IMG/VR virus record: IMGVR_UViG_3300008107_000253
Coordinates: 1-64,000 of that record
Length of the DNA stretch: 64,000 bases
DNA from: a virus
Strand: one strand, 5' to 3'
Within the stretch, counting starts at the first letter, position 1, and each line of letters begins with the position of its first letter. Under the pieces are notes generated by a model that was given only the letters and a program-made list of their open reading frames with translations, did no database searches and had not been told where the DNA came from. Below are positions 24,901-33,700 of this stretch, in pieces. The position numbers were made by a program, and so were the translations under genes.

Positions 24901-25637
24901 AGGATTCCGTATTTCTTATAATCAATGGAAATTGCATATTCCATGGGATCTTTCATTTTAGCATTAATGAACCCCTGTAATCTATTAGCACACGCCACAC
25001 ATTCACCACATGAAATTGTTTTGATTCCAGGCACATCGATTGGGTTATAACAAGTCCATGTTAATTCAAACGGCACATTTAATTCAGCGCCTCTATGAAT
25101 AATTTCTTCTTTATTCATGGTCATTAGAGGTGCTTTAATTTCGATTGCATTCTTTCTATTAAGACAAATGACCTTATTAATTGACTCAAGAAACTCTGCA
25201 GAAGCATCCCAATATCCGGATAGAGTGTCTGCTTGTTGTGCTCCATAATATACTTCATTTGATTCGGTGCTTTCAGCAAAACCAACTGCAGTGCTCAACA
25301 TAATCATATTGCGATTGGGTACATAACTTAGAGGCTGAGGATCACCAAGAACGTCTCTCGCTTTTGGTATTTCATATTCTCCATTCAAGAGTGCCGATTT
25401 TTGAAGATAATCAAAAACATGCTTTAGTGAAATCGAATGTAAAACGACTTTGTTTTGAATTTTTGAGGTCAAATTATCGATCACATTCTCTGCTGCCTTA
25501 CATTCAATTGAATGCCTTTGTCCATAGAAGAAATTAAGACAATATAAAATTTCCCCCTCTTTTAATTGTGATGCTACCTCATAAAGCAAGACGGTTGAAT
25601 CTAACCCTCCGCTAAATATAATTACCTTGTTAGTCAT
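24897..25637 (-). CDS. queC: 7-cyano-7-deazaguanine (preQ0) synthase QueC
   Basis: 246 residues from ATG at 25637; the longer frame from 25709 would cross the divergent gene. PP-loop ATPase motif FSGGLDSTVLL at residues 8-18 and a C-terminal zinc site TCYNPIDVPG then CGECVACANRLQGF are both complete. QueC converts 7-carboxy-7-deazaguanine with ATP and ammonia, through an amide, to preQ0. It is the first gene of a minus-strand operon extending to 21072 and has a well-placed sigma70-type promoter. FolE, which starts the same pathway, is at the right end of the window; QueD and QueE are not seen here. Confidence 0.93.
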   Translation of the reverse strand: MTNKVIIFSGGLDSTVLLYEVASQLKEGEILYCLNFFYGQRHSIECKAAENVIDNLTSKIQNKVVLHSISLKHVFDYLQKSALLNGEYEIPKARDVLGDPQPLSYVPNRNMIMLSTAVGFAESTESNEVYYGAQQADTLSGYWDASAEFLESINKVICLNRKNAIEIKAPLMTMNKEEIIHRGAELNVPFELTWTCYNPIDVPGIKTISCGECVACANRLQGFINAKMKDPMEYAISIDYKKYGIL

Positions 25638-25643
25638 AAATAA

Positions 25644-25672
25644 AATATAATACACTGAAATCAACAATTCAA
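25644..25672 (-). promoter_or_regulatory. Sigma70-like early promoter of the queC operon
   Basis: On the minus strand TTGAAT (25672-25667), a 17-base spacer and TATATT (25649-25644), 6 bases before the QueC ATG at 25637. The predicted transcript starts at or next to the start codon. Confidence 0.6.
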
Positions 25673-25678
25673 GTGATA

Positions 25679-25686
25679 AATAAATA
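25679..25686 (+). promoter_or_regulatory. Late promoter element, AATAAATA
   Basis: AATAAATA ends 5 bases before ATG 25692, with an overlapping GATAAATA four bases earlier (25675-25682). It lies back-to-back with the early queC promoter in a 54-base divergent intergenic region. Confidence 0.55.
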
Positions 25687-25691
25687 TAGTT

Positions 25692-26510
25692 ATGTCCAAG
25701 CTTAAACAAATTTTCCTATCTACTCTTCGAGAGGCTGACGAAGAAAAAACATATGATCCTACTGCAGATGAAGTGCCTCTACGCAGCAGGCTTGAGAATG
25801 ATGACATTGAACCAGATGCTCTTGATGTAGAACCAGGCCCTCCGAATACAGGATATAAAGCTGAAGTCGAGGCTGCTAAAAAATGGATTACTGAAATTGA
25901 AAGATTCGTTGAATATTTAAATGACATTGACCAAGGATCAATCAACCGCCAAATTAACGTGCTCGACAGAGACAATAGTGTCTTTAAAGGCATTGCTTCA
26001 CGTATTTCGGATAAGATTGCACGTGTATCATCTGACCTCGCTGAATTAAAAGAAATTATGGCTGGATTTGTTATCGCATCTGATCGCAAAGCTAAAAACA
26101 TTCGCCTTTCAGATTCATTAAGTGTTGCTGATGTTGTAGTCGAAACGTTGTCGAGAATCGGCTTTGAAACAACATATTCAAGCCCAAAATTATGTCGTAT
26201 GGTACTTGAGACCACAGAAGGCGAACTTAAAGCTGAAGTTCATGAAGACGGTACTGTAAACGGCGAAAGCATTGATGCTTATTTAGATCGCCTTGCATCT
26301 GAATATGATATCAATGCAATTATCGAAGATGATGTTCTTCATGAAGAAATTGTGATGGATGAAAAAATCCTCAAACAAATCAAAGAAATTGATGATAAAC
26401 TAGCGGTGCAGTGGAATCAAGATTTGTATGCAAAGCGCAAAGCTCTCCAGTCAAAAATGGAAACAAATTATATTGATGTCGCGAAAAGCTTAATTGGCGA
26501 AAAAGATTAA
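25692..26510 (+). CDS. Late protein of unknown function, possibly packaged
   Basis: 272 residues, acidic and mostly helical. A short basic N-terminal helix (MSKLKQIFLSTLREADEEK) is followed by a disordered acidic Pro-rich segment (residues 20-55). Then come helical regions (AAKKWITEIERFVEYLNDI, FKGIASRISDKIARVSSDLAELKEIM) and a C-terminal coiled-coil-like part. Not recognised. The late-promoter element and the helix-plus-acidic-tail start suggest a virion or prohead-internal protein; this is inference. It is convergent with primase and overlaps it by 4 bases. Confidence 0.7.
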   Translation: MSKLKQIFLSTLREADEEKTYDPTADEVPLRSRLENDDIEPDALDVEPGPPNTGYKAEVEAAKKWITEIERFVEYLNDIDQGSINRQINVLDRDNSVFKGIASRISDKIARVSSDLAELKEIMAGFVIASDRKAKNIRLSDSLSVADVVVETLSRIGFETTYSSPKLCRMVLETTEGELKAEVHEDGTVNGESIDAYLDRLASEYDINAIIEDDVLHEEIVMDEKILKQIKEIDDKLAVQWNQDLYAKRKALQSKMETNYIDVAKSLIGEKD

Positions 26511-27535
26511 GACTTCATATACGACATCTTAGCATCTAATCCTTCTTTTGCGTAATTGAGAATTAGTTGATAAGGAAATTCATTCTTGTTTTTATCAATG
26601 CATATTTCATTGATGTCTTTATATTGCCAATTTGGCCATATAAAAACTGTTTCTCCTCTGTCAACTAATTCGAGAAATTTATCTGTCACCTCTTCATTTT
26701 GATCTTGATAGGGATTGTCTAGCACCCATATAATTTTATAAAAGTCAGATAATGCTTTGATTTGTTTCTCTTGCTTTGTTGTGTAGTTAATACCAGCAAC
26801 TGCAACTCCATTCTTCACAAAACATGCATCAATCGGCCCTTCAAATACAAAGATATATGGAATATCGGGAGTGATATTACTGATATTGAAAATGGTCTTG
26901 TCTGAATTAATCTTTGATAGATATTTTGGCCCATCTTGATCTGCTTGAATTTTTCTTGATTGATAAAATTCAACATTCTTACCAGACTCATCGTAAAAAG
27001 GAATAATAATTCTATTTCGATGAAATCGATCCTTATGAGAATAATATAATGATTTTGGTCTATTAATTGCCGTGTCTAATTTTCTTGATCGAATATATTC
27101 ATCAGCATCGACAACATTACGGTCACTTTTGTAAAAGTCGATAGTATTTTCATCTAAGAGATCAATGCAATCCGTTGGAATTGCTGGTGTGTCATTTGTG
27201 TATTTTTTGTTATCTACCTTTTTAAAGAATCGTCCACTTGGTTCTGTTTCAAATCCATAATTGGTTCTTGCTTCATTAATGATCTGTGAGGGAGACATAT
27301 TTGATGCCTCTTTAATCCACCATAATGCCGACCATGAGCCTTGGCAATTATGACAAAAGAAACTATTGGTTTGTGGGTAATAATACAGTCTCTTCTTTTT
27401 AAGCCAAGATTTTCCTTCTCTGCAAATAGGACACGATGCGTTGTATTTATCACCTACGCGGCGAGGCTTGCCCGCATATAAAAAGAACTTTTCCAGTACA
27501 TATTCGACTGGTAATATATTGTCGTATTCTCCCAT
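26507..27535 (-). CDS. 61: DNA primase (T4 gp61-like)
   Basis: 342 residues, equal to T4 gp61 in size. An N-terminal zinc finger has CPICREGKSW and, about 20 residues on, FFCHNCQGSW. The TOPRIM region shows YIFVFEGPIDACFVKNGVAVAG and a downstream IIWVLDNP. It makes RNA primers for lagging-strand synthesis with the gp41 helicase. I chose ATG 27535 because AGAGG lies 5 bases before it and an earlier ATG (27592) would run into the divergent gene. This is one of the few genes here with a clear Shine-Dalgarno sequence. Confidence 0.9.
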   Translation of the reverse strand: MGEYDNILPVEYVLEKFFLYAGKPRRVGDKYNASCPICREGKSWLKKKRLYYYPQTNSFFCHNCQGSWSALWWIKEASNMSPSQIINEARTNYGFETEPSGRFFKKVDNKKYTNDTPAIPTDCIDLLDENTIDFYKSDRNVVDADEYIRSRKLDTAINRPKSLYYSHKDRFHRNRIIIPFYDESGKNVEFYQSRKIQADQDGPKYLSKINSDKTIFNISNITPDIPYIFVFEGPIDACFVKNGVAVAGINYTTKQEKQIKALSDFYKIIWVLDNPYQDQNEEVTDKFLELVDRGETVFIWPNWQYKDINEICIDKNKNEFPYQLILNYAKEGLDAKMSYMKS

Positions 27536-27545
27536 TGCCTCTAAG

Positions 27546-27553
27546 TATAAATA
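27546..27553 (+). promoter_or_regulatory. Consensus late promoter, TATAAATA, for the baseplate operon
   Basis: Exact TATAAATA on the plus strand, 6 bases before ATG 27560. With T4 spacing, transcription starts one base before the ATG. Overlaps the leader of the divergent primase gene. Confidence 0.7.
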
Positions 27554-27559
27554 ATTACT

Positions 27560-27934
27560 ATGAATTATAGCGAGCTGATTGCTTTTTATCAACGGAATTT
27601 ATTAGGAGAAAAGGATTACCGTGGTTTTGACCCTTATCGAAAATTAGGCCAAGATCAAGGATCTATGAATATTACAGCCAAAAAAGATGAAAATAAATAT
27701 AGGCCATACAATCAAAGCTCTAGTGAATTATCAACCGACACTGACCAACAGCTTAAAAAAATAGATGTCACCCGCATTGGCTCAACTTTGCCGATTTCTG
27801 AAATTGTTGCGAGAGAATTAATGTCATACTACAACATCAAGGTCAGTGCAGAAGAGCCACAAAAAATGATAGATTCAAAAAGCAATTTATCATTAAATTT
27901 TGGAGAGAATGGTTATTATCTAAGAAAAAATTAA
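27560..27934 (+). CDS. Unknown first gene of the baseplate operon
   Basis: 124 residues, polar, with a disordered Asn/Ser/Asp-rich middle (NKYRPYNQSSSELSTDTDQQ) and a helix ISEIVARELMSYYNIKV. I recognise no family. It is transcribed from the consensus late promoter and followed by a tube-fold gene after one base, so a tail or baseplate role is likely. Confidence 0.65.
   Translation: MNYSELIAFYQRNLLGEKDYRGFDPYRKLGQDQGSMNITAKKDENKYRPYNQSSSELSTDTDQQLKKIDVTRIGSTLPISEIVARELMSYYNIKVSAEEPQKMIDSKSNLSLNFGENGYYLRKN
27564..27592 (-). promoter_or_regulatory. Sigma70-like early promoter of the primase gene
   Basis: Minus-strand TTGATA (27592-27587), 17-base spacer, TATAAT (27569-27564). It predicts a roughly 21-base leader that contains the AGAGG ribosome-binding site of the primase. 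The promoter lies inside the divergent late gene. Confidence 0.6.
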
Positions 27935-27935
27935 A

Positions 27936-28718
27936 ATGAGTTGTCAAGTACCACCCGCAGTAGAATTTAATCCAGAATCTGTTAATAACAACACAACAGA
28001 AGGACCTATACCTGCCTTTTTGGAAATGATTAGTAAATGGCCTGCGGGTGTGCCATTAGACAGCATGTGGTCTGTTTATTATGTAACTCCTGAAATTAAT
28101 AAAGACTTTATTACAGAACCTAAAATATCATTAAATACAAATACTGTAAACGGTGCTGGTGTTGATTATAATAAAGCGTGGGATTTGGCTGAATATCGAA
28201 ATCAAATAATCAAAGCAAGCGACAAGACAATTGCTGGTTGGTATAAAAGTAATATGATTGCAACTGGCATTAAAATAGGAGGCGATAAAATAAAAACTTC
28301 AAGAGTTGGCTCAAAAGGTTCTGAAGGATATCTTAAAGGAATTGTTACGGATGGTCGTGAGGATTTAGATACGTTAGAAATTGCTTGCTTAGAAACAAAT
28401 ATTTCTTATGCTGATATGGTCATTAGGCCTTGGTTATTAAAAATCGCATCATATAGTCTTATCGCTGCGTCGTCGGATGCTTCAAATACTCGTAATTTTT
28501 TAAAATCGGATATTGTCTGTACACTTTACGGATTAGTAGGACCAGGCAAAACACCAATCAAAAGAAAATCTTATTATTTCTATGATGCATTTCCTGTGCA
28601 AGTCGAGGGCGAGTCATATAATTTCAGTACATCGAAATCAATGGAAATCCGAAGCATTAAATTTGCGTATTCTCATTATGCTATTATTCAAGGTGAAACT
28701 AATTACCCAAAAAATTAA
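27936..28718 (+). CDS. Tube-fold tail protein (candidate baseplate-tube initiator)
   Basis: 260 residues. The C-terminal half has the order of strands typical of gp19/gp54 tube proteins: VIRPWLLKIASYSLIA, FLKSDIVCTLYGL, then KRKSYYFYDAFPVQVEGESYNFS and a final strand SMEIRSIKFAYSHYAII. The N-terminal 90 residues are extra. Placed directly upstream of gp26/gp51-like genes, it is a good candidate for the T4 gp54 role of nucleating tube assembly on the baseplate. Fold assignment is by pattern only. Confidence 0.55.
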   Translation: MSCQVPPAVEFNPESVNNNTTEGPIPAFLEMISKWPAGVPLDSMWSVYYVTPEINKDFITEPKISLNTNTVNGAGVDYNKAWDLAEYRNQIIKASDKTIAGWYKSNMIATGIKIGGDKIKTSRVGSKGSEGYLKGIVTDGREDLDTLEIACLETNISYADMVIRPWLLKIASYSLIAASSDASNTRNFLKSDIVCTLYGLVGPGKTPIKRKSYYFYDAFPVQVEGESYNFSTSKSMEIRSIKFAYSHYAIIQGETNYPKN

Positions 28719-28726
28719 ATTACTAA

Positions 28727-29617
28727 ATGCTAAAGTCATTTAATAGCATTTGGATGCCAAGTGTCAATACTGAAATGTATTTTTCAGAAATGACTCATTA
28801 TCAAGAGAAAATTTTAGCAAAGGCTGCAAAGCAATCTAGTCCACAAATGACATCCTTTTGCAAGGCTTTGGACTCGGTCATGGCAGAAAATTGCCATTCC
28901 AAAGACCATCCATTTAATATCATTGACCGTTTGTATTATGCGATATACACTCGCGGTATGTGTTTTAGTAATGAACTAAAATATTCACTCGAATGTCATT
29001 GTGGCGAACAACTGAATTTCAATACAAATATAAATGATATTGTTGCGAAATTAAACTACGAAACTGACCCACATATTGTTCGTCTGGGTGAATATAATTT
29101 TACAATAGATTGGCCGACTGTATCTTCTGAATGGCAATATCGAAAAATATCTGAATCTGATAATTCGATTAGTGTTGTGCCATTATATGTCAAAAAAATC
29201 GAAATAAGCAATCATATCATAGATTTAATTCCATTTACATATGATCAAAAAAATACTCTCCTGACTTCTTTGAATCCGGATATATACTATCAAATTGAAA
29301 ACTCAGTTGTTCAATTTCTTAAAAATGAAAAAACTAAAGAAATAATATTTGAATATAATTGCCCTTCTTGTGGTGATATGATTTTTAATTTGACATCCCA
29401 TCCATCACATTTGTATTCATTTGTCTTATCCATATACAATTGCGATTTAAGAGATTTGTATATCAAAGAACTAAATTATGCGACAATGTATCCTGGTCAG
29501 AATGTTAATGAAGTGGTGCCTATTGAGAGAGATTATATGGTTACACTGAAAACAGAAATAGCACAACAGAATCGAGATGCAAAGCAATTTGAAAATAAAT
29601 TCGGAGACTTTGAGTAA
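28727..29617 (+). CDS. Baseplate hub/assembly protein with zinc motifs (gp26/gp51-like)
   Basis: 296 residues. Opens with an IWMPSVNTEMYFSEMTHYQEKIL block resembling the T4 gp26/gp51 baseplate family. Two Cys pairs (CHCGEQL near residue 87 and CPSCGDMIF near residue 220) may form a split zinc site. C-terminal half: SFVLSIYNCDLRDLYIKELNYATMYPG. Next to a second protein of the same family, as expected for a hub-assembly pair upstream of the tape measure. Confidence 0.6.
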   Translation: MLKSFNSIWMPSVNTEMYFSEMTHYQEKILAKAAKQSSPQMTSFCKALDSVMAENCHSKDHPFNIIDRLYYAIYTRGMCFSNELKYSLECHCGEQLNFNTNINDIVAKLNYETDPHIVRLGEYNFTIDWPTVSSEWQYRKISESDNSISVVPLYVKKIEISNHIIDLIPFTYDQKNTLLTSLNPDIYYQIENSVVQFLKNEKTKEIIFEYNCPSCGDMIFNLTSHPSHLYSFVLSIYNCDLRDLYIKELNYATMYPGQNVNEVVPIERDYMVTLKTEIAQQNRDAKQFENKFGDFE

Positions 29618-29642
29618 CCCACGTGTAAATTAATTGAAAGAC

Positions 29643-30467
29643 ATGAGTGATACTTTAAAAATTTTAAATTTTAATGATGCTTTGAGTTTGGTTAAAAAAA
29701 CAACCGATTCTGCTGTATATGAAGTTTGGATTCCATCATTGGATAAAAACGTCAAATTTCGGCCACTTAATGCAGCACAACATAAAAGCATTATTCAATG
29801 TGCTTTAAAAGCTTCGATTCTGCCTTCTCAATTTAATAATGTCTTTTATAAGATTATTAAAGAATGTGTTGTAGATATTGAGGTAGAACCAAATTCATTC
29901 ACAATTCTTGATAAAATTTTTATTGCATATCACATACGCAAAAATAGCATTGGTCCTGTTGTTGATTATACCTTATCCGTTAAAAATAAGAAAAAACAGA
30001 TTCAATTCCAATTAGATGATGCTATTTCCAATTTTAAAACAAAGTATCGAGAATTTGCACCCCAAACAATTCAAAGTACTGATCTTGAAATTGATGTAAA
30101 GGTGCCTACTCTGGAAGCTGAAAATGCTACGGATAGATATATCATTGATAACAATATCGATCGCATTGATGATAATAATGAAGAAAAAATTAATAACGTA
30201 TTAACTGAATCTGTTGTTTATACAATTTCAAAATTCATTCAAGAAATTCGAATTGGGTCAAATGTCATATTATTTTATAAACTCACTACTTCTGAAAAGA
30301 TTCAACTATTGAATAGTCTCGATAAACCGACATTTGATAAAATTTATAATTATGTAGTTGAATTTAATAAATTGAAGACATTACTTATGCAGAATACTGT
30401 TAAAAGTGATAACTCAACGATTGACATTAATGTTGATGTGTTGACTCCGGAATTCTTTATAGAGTAA
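29643..30467 (+). CDS. Baseplate hub/assembly protein (gp26/gp51-like)
   Basis: 274 residues from ATG 29643 (a TTG at 29634 would add three codons). The N-terminus, VYEVWIPSLDKNVKFRPLNAAQHKSIIQ, matches the start of the T4 baseplate gp26/gp51 family. A mid region, LDKIFIAYHIRKNSIG, resembles the same stretch (IDRLYYAIYTRGMCF) in the preceding gene, so the two are likely paralogues. It precedes the tape-measure gene. It would act in hub assembly rather than catalysis. Confidence 0.6.
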   Translation: MSDTLKILNFNDALSLVKKTTDSAVYEVWIPSLDKNVKFRPLNAAQHKSIIQCALKASILPSQFNNVFYKIIKECVVDIEVEPNSFTILDKIFIAYHIRKNSIGPVVDYTLSVKNKKKQIQFQLDDAISNFKTKYREFAPQTIQSTDLEIDVKVPTLEAENATDRYIIDNNIDRIDDNNEEKINNVLTESVVYTISKFIQEIRIGSNVILFYKLTTSEKIQLLNSLDKPTFDKIYNYVVEFNKLKTLLMQNTVKSDNSTIDINVDVLTPEFFIE

Positions 30468-30481
30468 CTTTTATAATCAGC

Positions 30482-30489
30482 CATAAATA
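30482..30489 (+). promoter_or_regulatory. T4-type late promoter element, CATAAATA
   Basis: CATAAATA ends 6 bases before ATG 30496. The predicted transcription start is one base before the start codon of the tape-measure candidate. Confidence 0.65.
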
Positions 30490-30495
30490 TATTAC

Positions 30496-32676
30496 ATGGC
30501 TGAACCCAATCAAGAATCACCAATTAACATTAATCGTGTAAATTTTACTGTTCAAAATTTACAAGATCTTATTGGGAAGGATCAGGTTGCCAGATTAGCG
30601 TCTGTATTAGAAGAACAGTTATCAAAATCGGCTAGTCAATTGAATTTGACTGCACGCATTGATCGTATATTTGATCATATGTATAATGCCGATATGCAAC
30701 GGAAATTAAAAGATCCTGTTGAAAAGGCATTAAGAAATGTATTGTCTAAAATACAAAACATTGATATCGATACTAGTCGTAAATTAAGCCTCGAACGCCT
30801 CGACATTACTAAGCTCATTGATACGAAAAAACTTACGAGATCGGTATCTGATGATTTAAGAAATAATTATAAAACCATTGTCGATAAGGTTTTTAATGCT
30901 ATCGATATCAATAGTGCAACTATTAAGCCTGTTGATATAGGATCATTTTTTGATCGTGCTGTATTTGAACCCGATGATAAATCGATTTCAAAATTTAATG
31001 ATTTGCGGTTTAAAATTATAAGCCAAATCGAAAACGGAATGAAATCGACTCAAATAAGCATTCCGAAAGAAATTGATTTAAGTGCAATCATAAAAGGCAG
31101 TCTTGCTGGCATGGATGTGGAATACGATCGATCTGTTCGCAACCAGCTCAATAAAATGAGAACAGCAGTTCTTGGTAAGATATCCGCTTATGTCAAAAAT
31201 TTCGACAACAACAAAGATCTATTCAGTGGAGAAATTGACATTCATAATATTATGGATGTCATTATGGGGTCAAATAATCCGGAAATGGGTGCATTGTCTT
31301 CTTTTAAATTTAATGTAATGAGGTATAATTTGCTGTCTAAATTAGGCAATGCCGTTAAGAATGCAAATTTTCATTTTGATGATATCGATATTTTAAAAGT
31401 TTTAGGCGATACACCTAAGATGGGATTCTTTGATAGAAAACGCCTAAGCAAATCGAGAGAAAAAATATTAGACAAAATCGACAAATATCAACTCGATAAA
31501 AATTGGGATTTTGATACAAAAATAGATGTCCTGAAAATTCTCGGCGATAGGCCTGATATGGGGATGTTCAATAGAATACGCCTGGGTAATTTACGCAAAA
31601 GTATACTCGACAAAATCGAATCGCTAGTAGAACGCATGACTAAGAAAGATCTGGTTACTGGTATTGACATATCGTCTATTTCTGGTATAAACAGAAATCT
31701 TGCAAATGCAGTGCCACCGGCATCTAGTGAAAATTCTAGTAATATTTTTACAGATGAGAATAAAATTGTCGATGTTCGTCTTGTTGATGTGGCGTGGGAT
31801 AAATTAGTCAATTGGTCTAATAACGAAATGCAAGGAACGTCAAATAAAGGTGATCAGAGTGATAGTAATCAATCTACATTATTTGATATTATAACATCTA
31901 AATTAAGCACAATTGTTGCTGCTCTTGTGGGGTTTACTGGTGCTTGGAAAGGAATAGAATATGTCTTAAAAAAATTAATTGGAACAACCGATGAAGATTT
32001 CAAAGCAGACATCAAAGCTAATGCAGAAGCAATCGAAAAACTAAGTGAATTAAAAGATGGCATACACGAGAAACTTATTAAATCAAGGCCAGGTGGTGAT
32101 CAAGCCCTTAAATATATTGAACAAGCCAAAGAACTAATTAAAAATGAAGCAACCGCATTTGAATTAGGACTTCCTGCTAATTTTAGTGGTTTTGACCCTA
32201 GTTCAATTGCAGCCTTAATCCGAAAAAATAATGGAAGCATAAGCGCCACAGACGGGGAATTGCGTCGAATTAATTCACTACCGCCAGAACAAAAAGCAAA
32301 AGAAATAAAAATTCTGCAAAAGGATCAAGATGAATATATGAATAATTTTTTACAAGGTAAAAATATCTATCCTAGCAATACACCAACCCCAACAAATTAC
32401 AGTCCACCGGCATCAAATGATGTGAAGACATCAATGAACAATACAATAAGTACTGGTATAGAAGATATGACGAATATTATTAGCAGCAAATTAGACAAAT
32501 TAAATTCAACTCTTCCTATGTTCGCTCAGCAAACATCAAGAGAGCCAATGCCTACCATGCAAGCAGGAAATACAGGACAGTCTCCTGTAACGGATTTTGG
32601 AGGGTCAAGAGACCCTGCATATGAATTTAGAATAAATGCATGGACTCGCATACGAGGAGGTGGAATAATTTCATAA
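30496..32676 (+). CDS. Tape measure protein candidate (gp29 role) with internal repeats
   Basis: 726 residues, predominantly helical. About six diverged repeats of 40-50 residues run from roughly residue 100 to 390, each starting D-I-x-x-(I/L)-(L/F) and ending in a helix with (I/L)-x-x-K-I. The last two are clearest: DILKVLGDTPKMGFFDRKRL and DVLKILGDRPDMGMFNRIRL. A hydrophobic segment, LSTIVAALVGFTGAWKGIEYVL, lies near residue 475. The C-terminus is Pro/Ser-rich and disordered. Size, helicity and position between gp26/51-like and gp48-like genes fit the T4 gp29 slot. At about 0.15 nm per residue it would span roughly 110 nm. Confidence 0.65.
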   Translation: MAEPNQESPININRVNFTVQNLQDLIGKDQVARLASVLEEQLSKSASQLNLTARIDRIFDHMYNADMQRKLKDPVEKALRNVLSKIQNIDIDTSRKLSLERLDITKLIDTKKLTRSVSDDLRNNYKTIVDKVFNAIDINSATIKPVDIGSFFDRAVFEPDDKSISKFNDLRFKIISQIENGMKSTQISIPKEIDLSAIIKGSLAGMDVEYDRSVRNQLNKMRTAVLGKISAYVKNFDNNKDLFSGEIDIHNIMDVIMGSNNPEMGALSSFKFNVMRYNLLSKLGNAVKNANFHFDDIDILKVLGDTPKMGFFDRKRLSKSREKILDKIDKYQLDKNWDFDTKIDVLKILGDRPDMGMFNRIRLGNLRKSILDKIESLVERMTKKDLVTGIDISSISGINRNLANAVPPASSENSSNIFTDENKIVDVRLVDVAWDKLVNWSNNEMQGTSNKGDQSDSNQSTLFDIITSKLSTIVAALVGFTGAWKGIEYVLKKLIGTTDEDFKADIKANAEAIEKLSELKDGIHEKLIKSRPGGDQALKYIEQAKELIKNEATAFELGLPANFSGFDPSSIAALIRKNNGSISATDGELRRINSLPPEQKAKEIKILQKDQDEYMNNFLQGKNIYPSNTPTPTNYSPPASNDVKTSMNNTISTGIEDMTNIISSKLDKLNSTLPMFAQQTSREPMPTMQAGNTGQSPVTDFGGSRDPAYEFRINAWTRIRGGGIIS

Positions 32677-32677
32677 A

Positions 32678-33700
32678 ATGGCAGTTAACTATTCGGCAAT
32701 CTTAGTAGATATAAAAAATGGCGGATCACAAAATTCCGGCCCATATAAATATGTATCTACAAATGGAACTATTAATGTAATACAAGACCACAAGTGGGCA
32801 ATTTTTGATGGTAAAAATCAAAAAAATATTGAAAATGTTCCTTCTATTATATTAACAGAATATCAGCCGATAGGAAGCCAAACAGTTGGTGTATTGGAAA
32901 AATTCATAGGAAATATAAAAGATGCATGGGAAACTAATAATAGTAAAAGTGATGCTTTTTTAGATTATTACAAAGAACTATACAATGCAAAACTCACTGG
33001 GAACCAGTACATATTTCCTTATTTTAACTCATCAATAAGATCAAAAACAAACAGCTGGGCTAAAAATCCAGATATATCTAGTGCTGTGGATGCTTTGGGT
33101 AAATTGCCATATATAGGCACAGCCAAAGCAAAGTTAGCAGCTGAAACTGTCACTGCTGGAAATTTAGGAATTGAATATCCTAAAACATGGCAAGGAACTG
33201 ATGCAGTTGCGACGTATAGTTTTGAATTTTATTTGCACAATACATTTAGTGAAGAGAATACAAAAAGAAATTTGGCTTTAGTGTCATTGTTATCATATAA
33301 TAATTCATACAGTCGAAGAAATTTAGCAATTCAAGATGCTCCTGTAATATACACTGTCGAAATACCTGGTATCAGATATTCCCCGTTTTCTGTGTTTAAA
33401 AAGTTAACTATAGACGCTGTGGGTCAGATGAGAAAAATGAAAATCAATTTAGGTACTGGAGAGCCTCTTGATATAATTTTACCCGAAGCATATAAAATAT
33501 CAATAGAAATAGAAGATATATTTATAGAATCTAGACAGTTATTGCCTGCATCTTTGGGTGCTTCAAAGGTGGTAGTTTTGAGTGACTCTGAAGTTTCCGT
33601 TGCAATTGGTGGTTTTATAAGACGCGTTGAGGGTGCACTAGGAGGACAACCTCAAGGCGAAGGGACCCCCGGTTCTAGCCCTCCACCTACTTCTCAATGA
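32678..33700 (+). CDS. Baseplate-tube cap protein candidate (gp48-like)
   Basis: 340 residues. A tube-type domain is suggested by YPKTWQGTDAVATYSFEFYLHNTF near residue 175, VIYTVEIPGIRYSPF, and LPEAYKISIEIEDIFIESRQLLPAS. The C-terminal 25 residues are Gly/Pro/Ser-rich. It follows the tape-measure candidate by one base and overlaps the LysM/gp53-like gene by 4 bases, which is the neighbourhood of T4 gp48/gp54. I infer the role from fold hints and synteny. Confidence 0.5.
   Translation: MAVNYSAILVDIKNGGSQNSGPYKYVSTNGTINVIQDHKWAIFDGKNQKNIENVPSIILTEYQPIGSQTVGVLEKFIGNIKDAWETNNSKSDAFLDYYKELYNAKLTGNQYIFPYFNSSIRSKTNSWAKNPDISSAVDALGKLPYIGTAKAKLAAETVTAGNLGIEYPKTWQGTDAVATYSFEFYLHNTFSEENTKRNLALVSLLSYNNSYSRRNLAIQDAPVIYTVEIPGIRYSPFSVFKKLTIDAVGQMRKMKINLGTGEPLDIILPEAYKISIEIEDIFIESRQLLPASLGASKVVVLSDSEVSVAIGGFIRRVEGALGGQPQGEGTPGSSPPPTSQ

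Noticed and set aside
29634-29642. TTG start for the second gp26/gp51-like gene
   Set aside because: An ATG nine bases on gives a normal start; nothing supports the TTG. The same reasoning applies to TTG 40302 for the PD-(D/E)XK nuclease.
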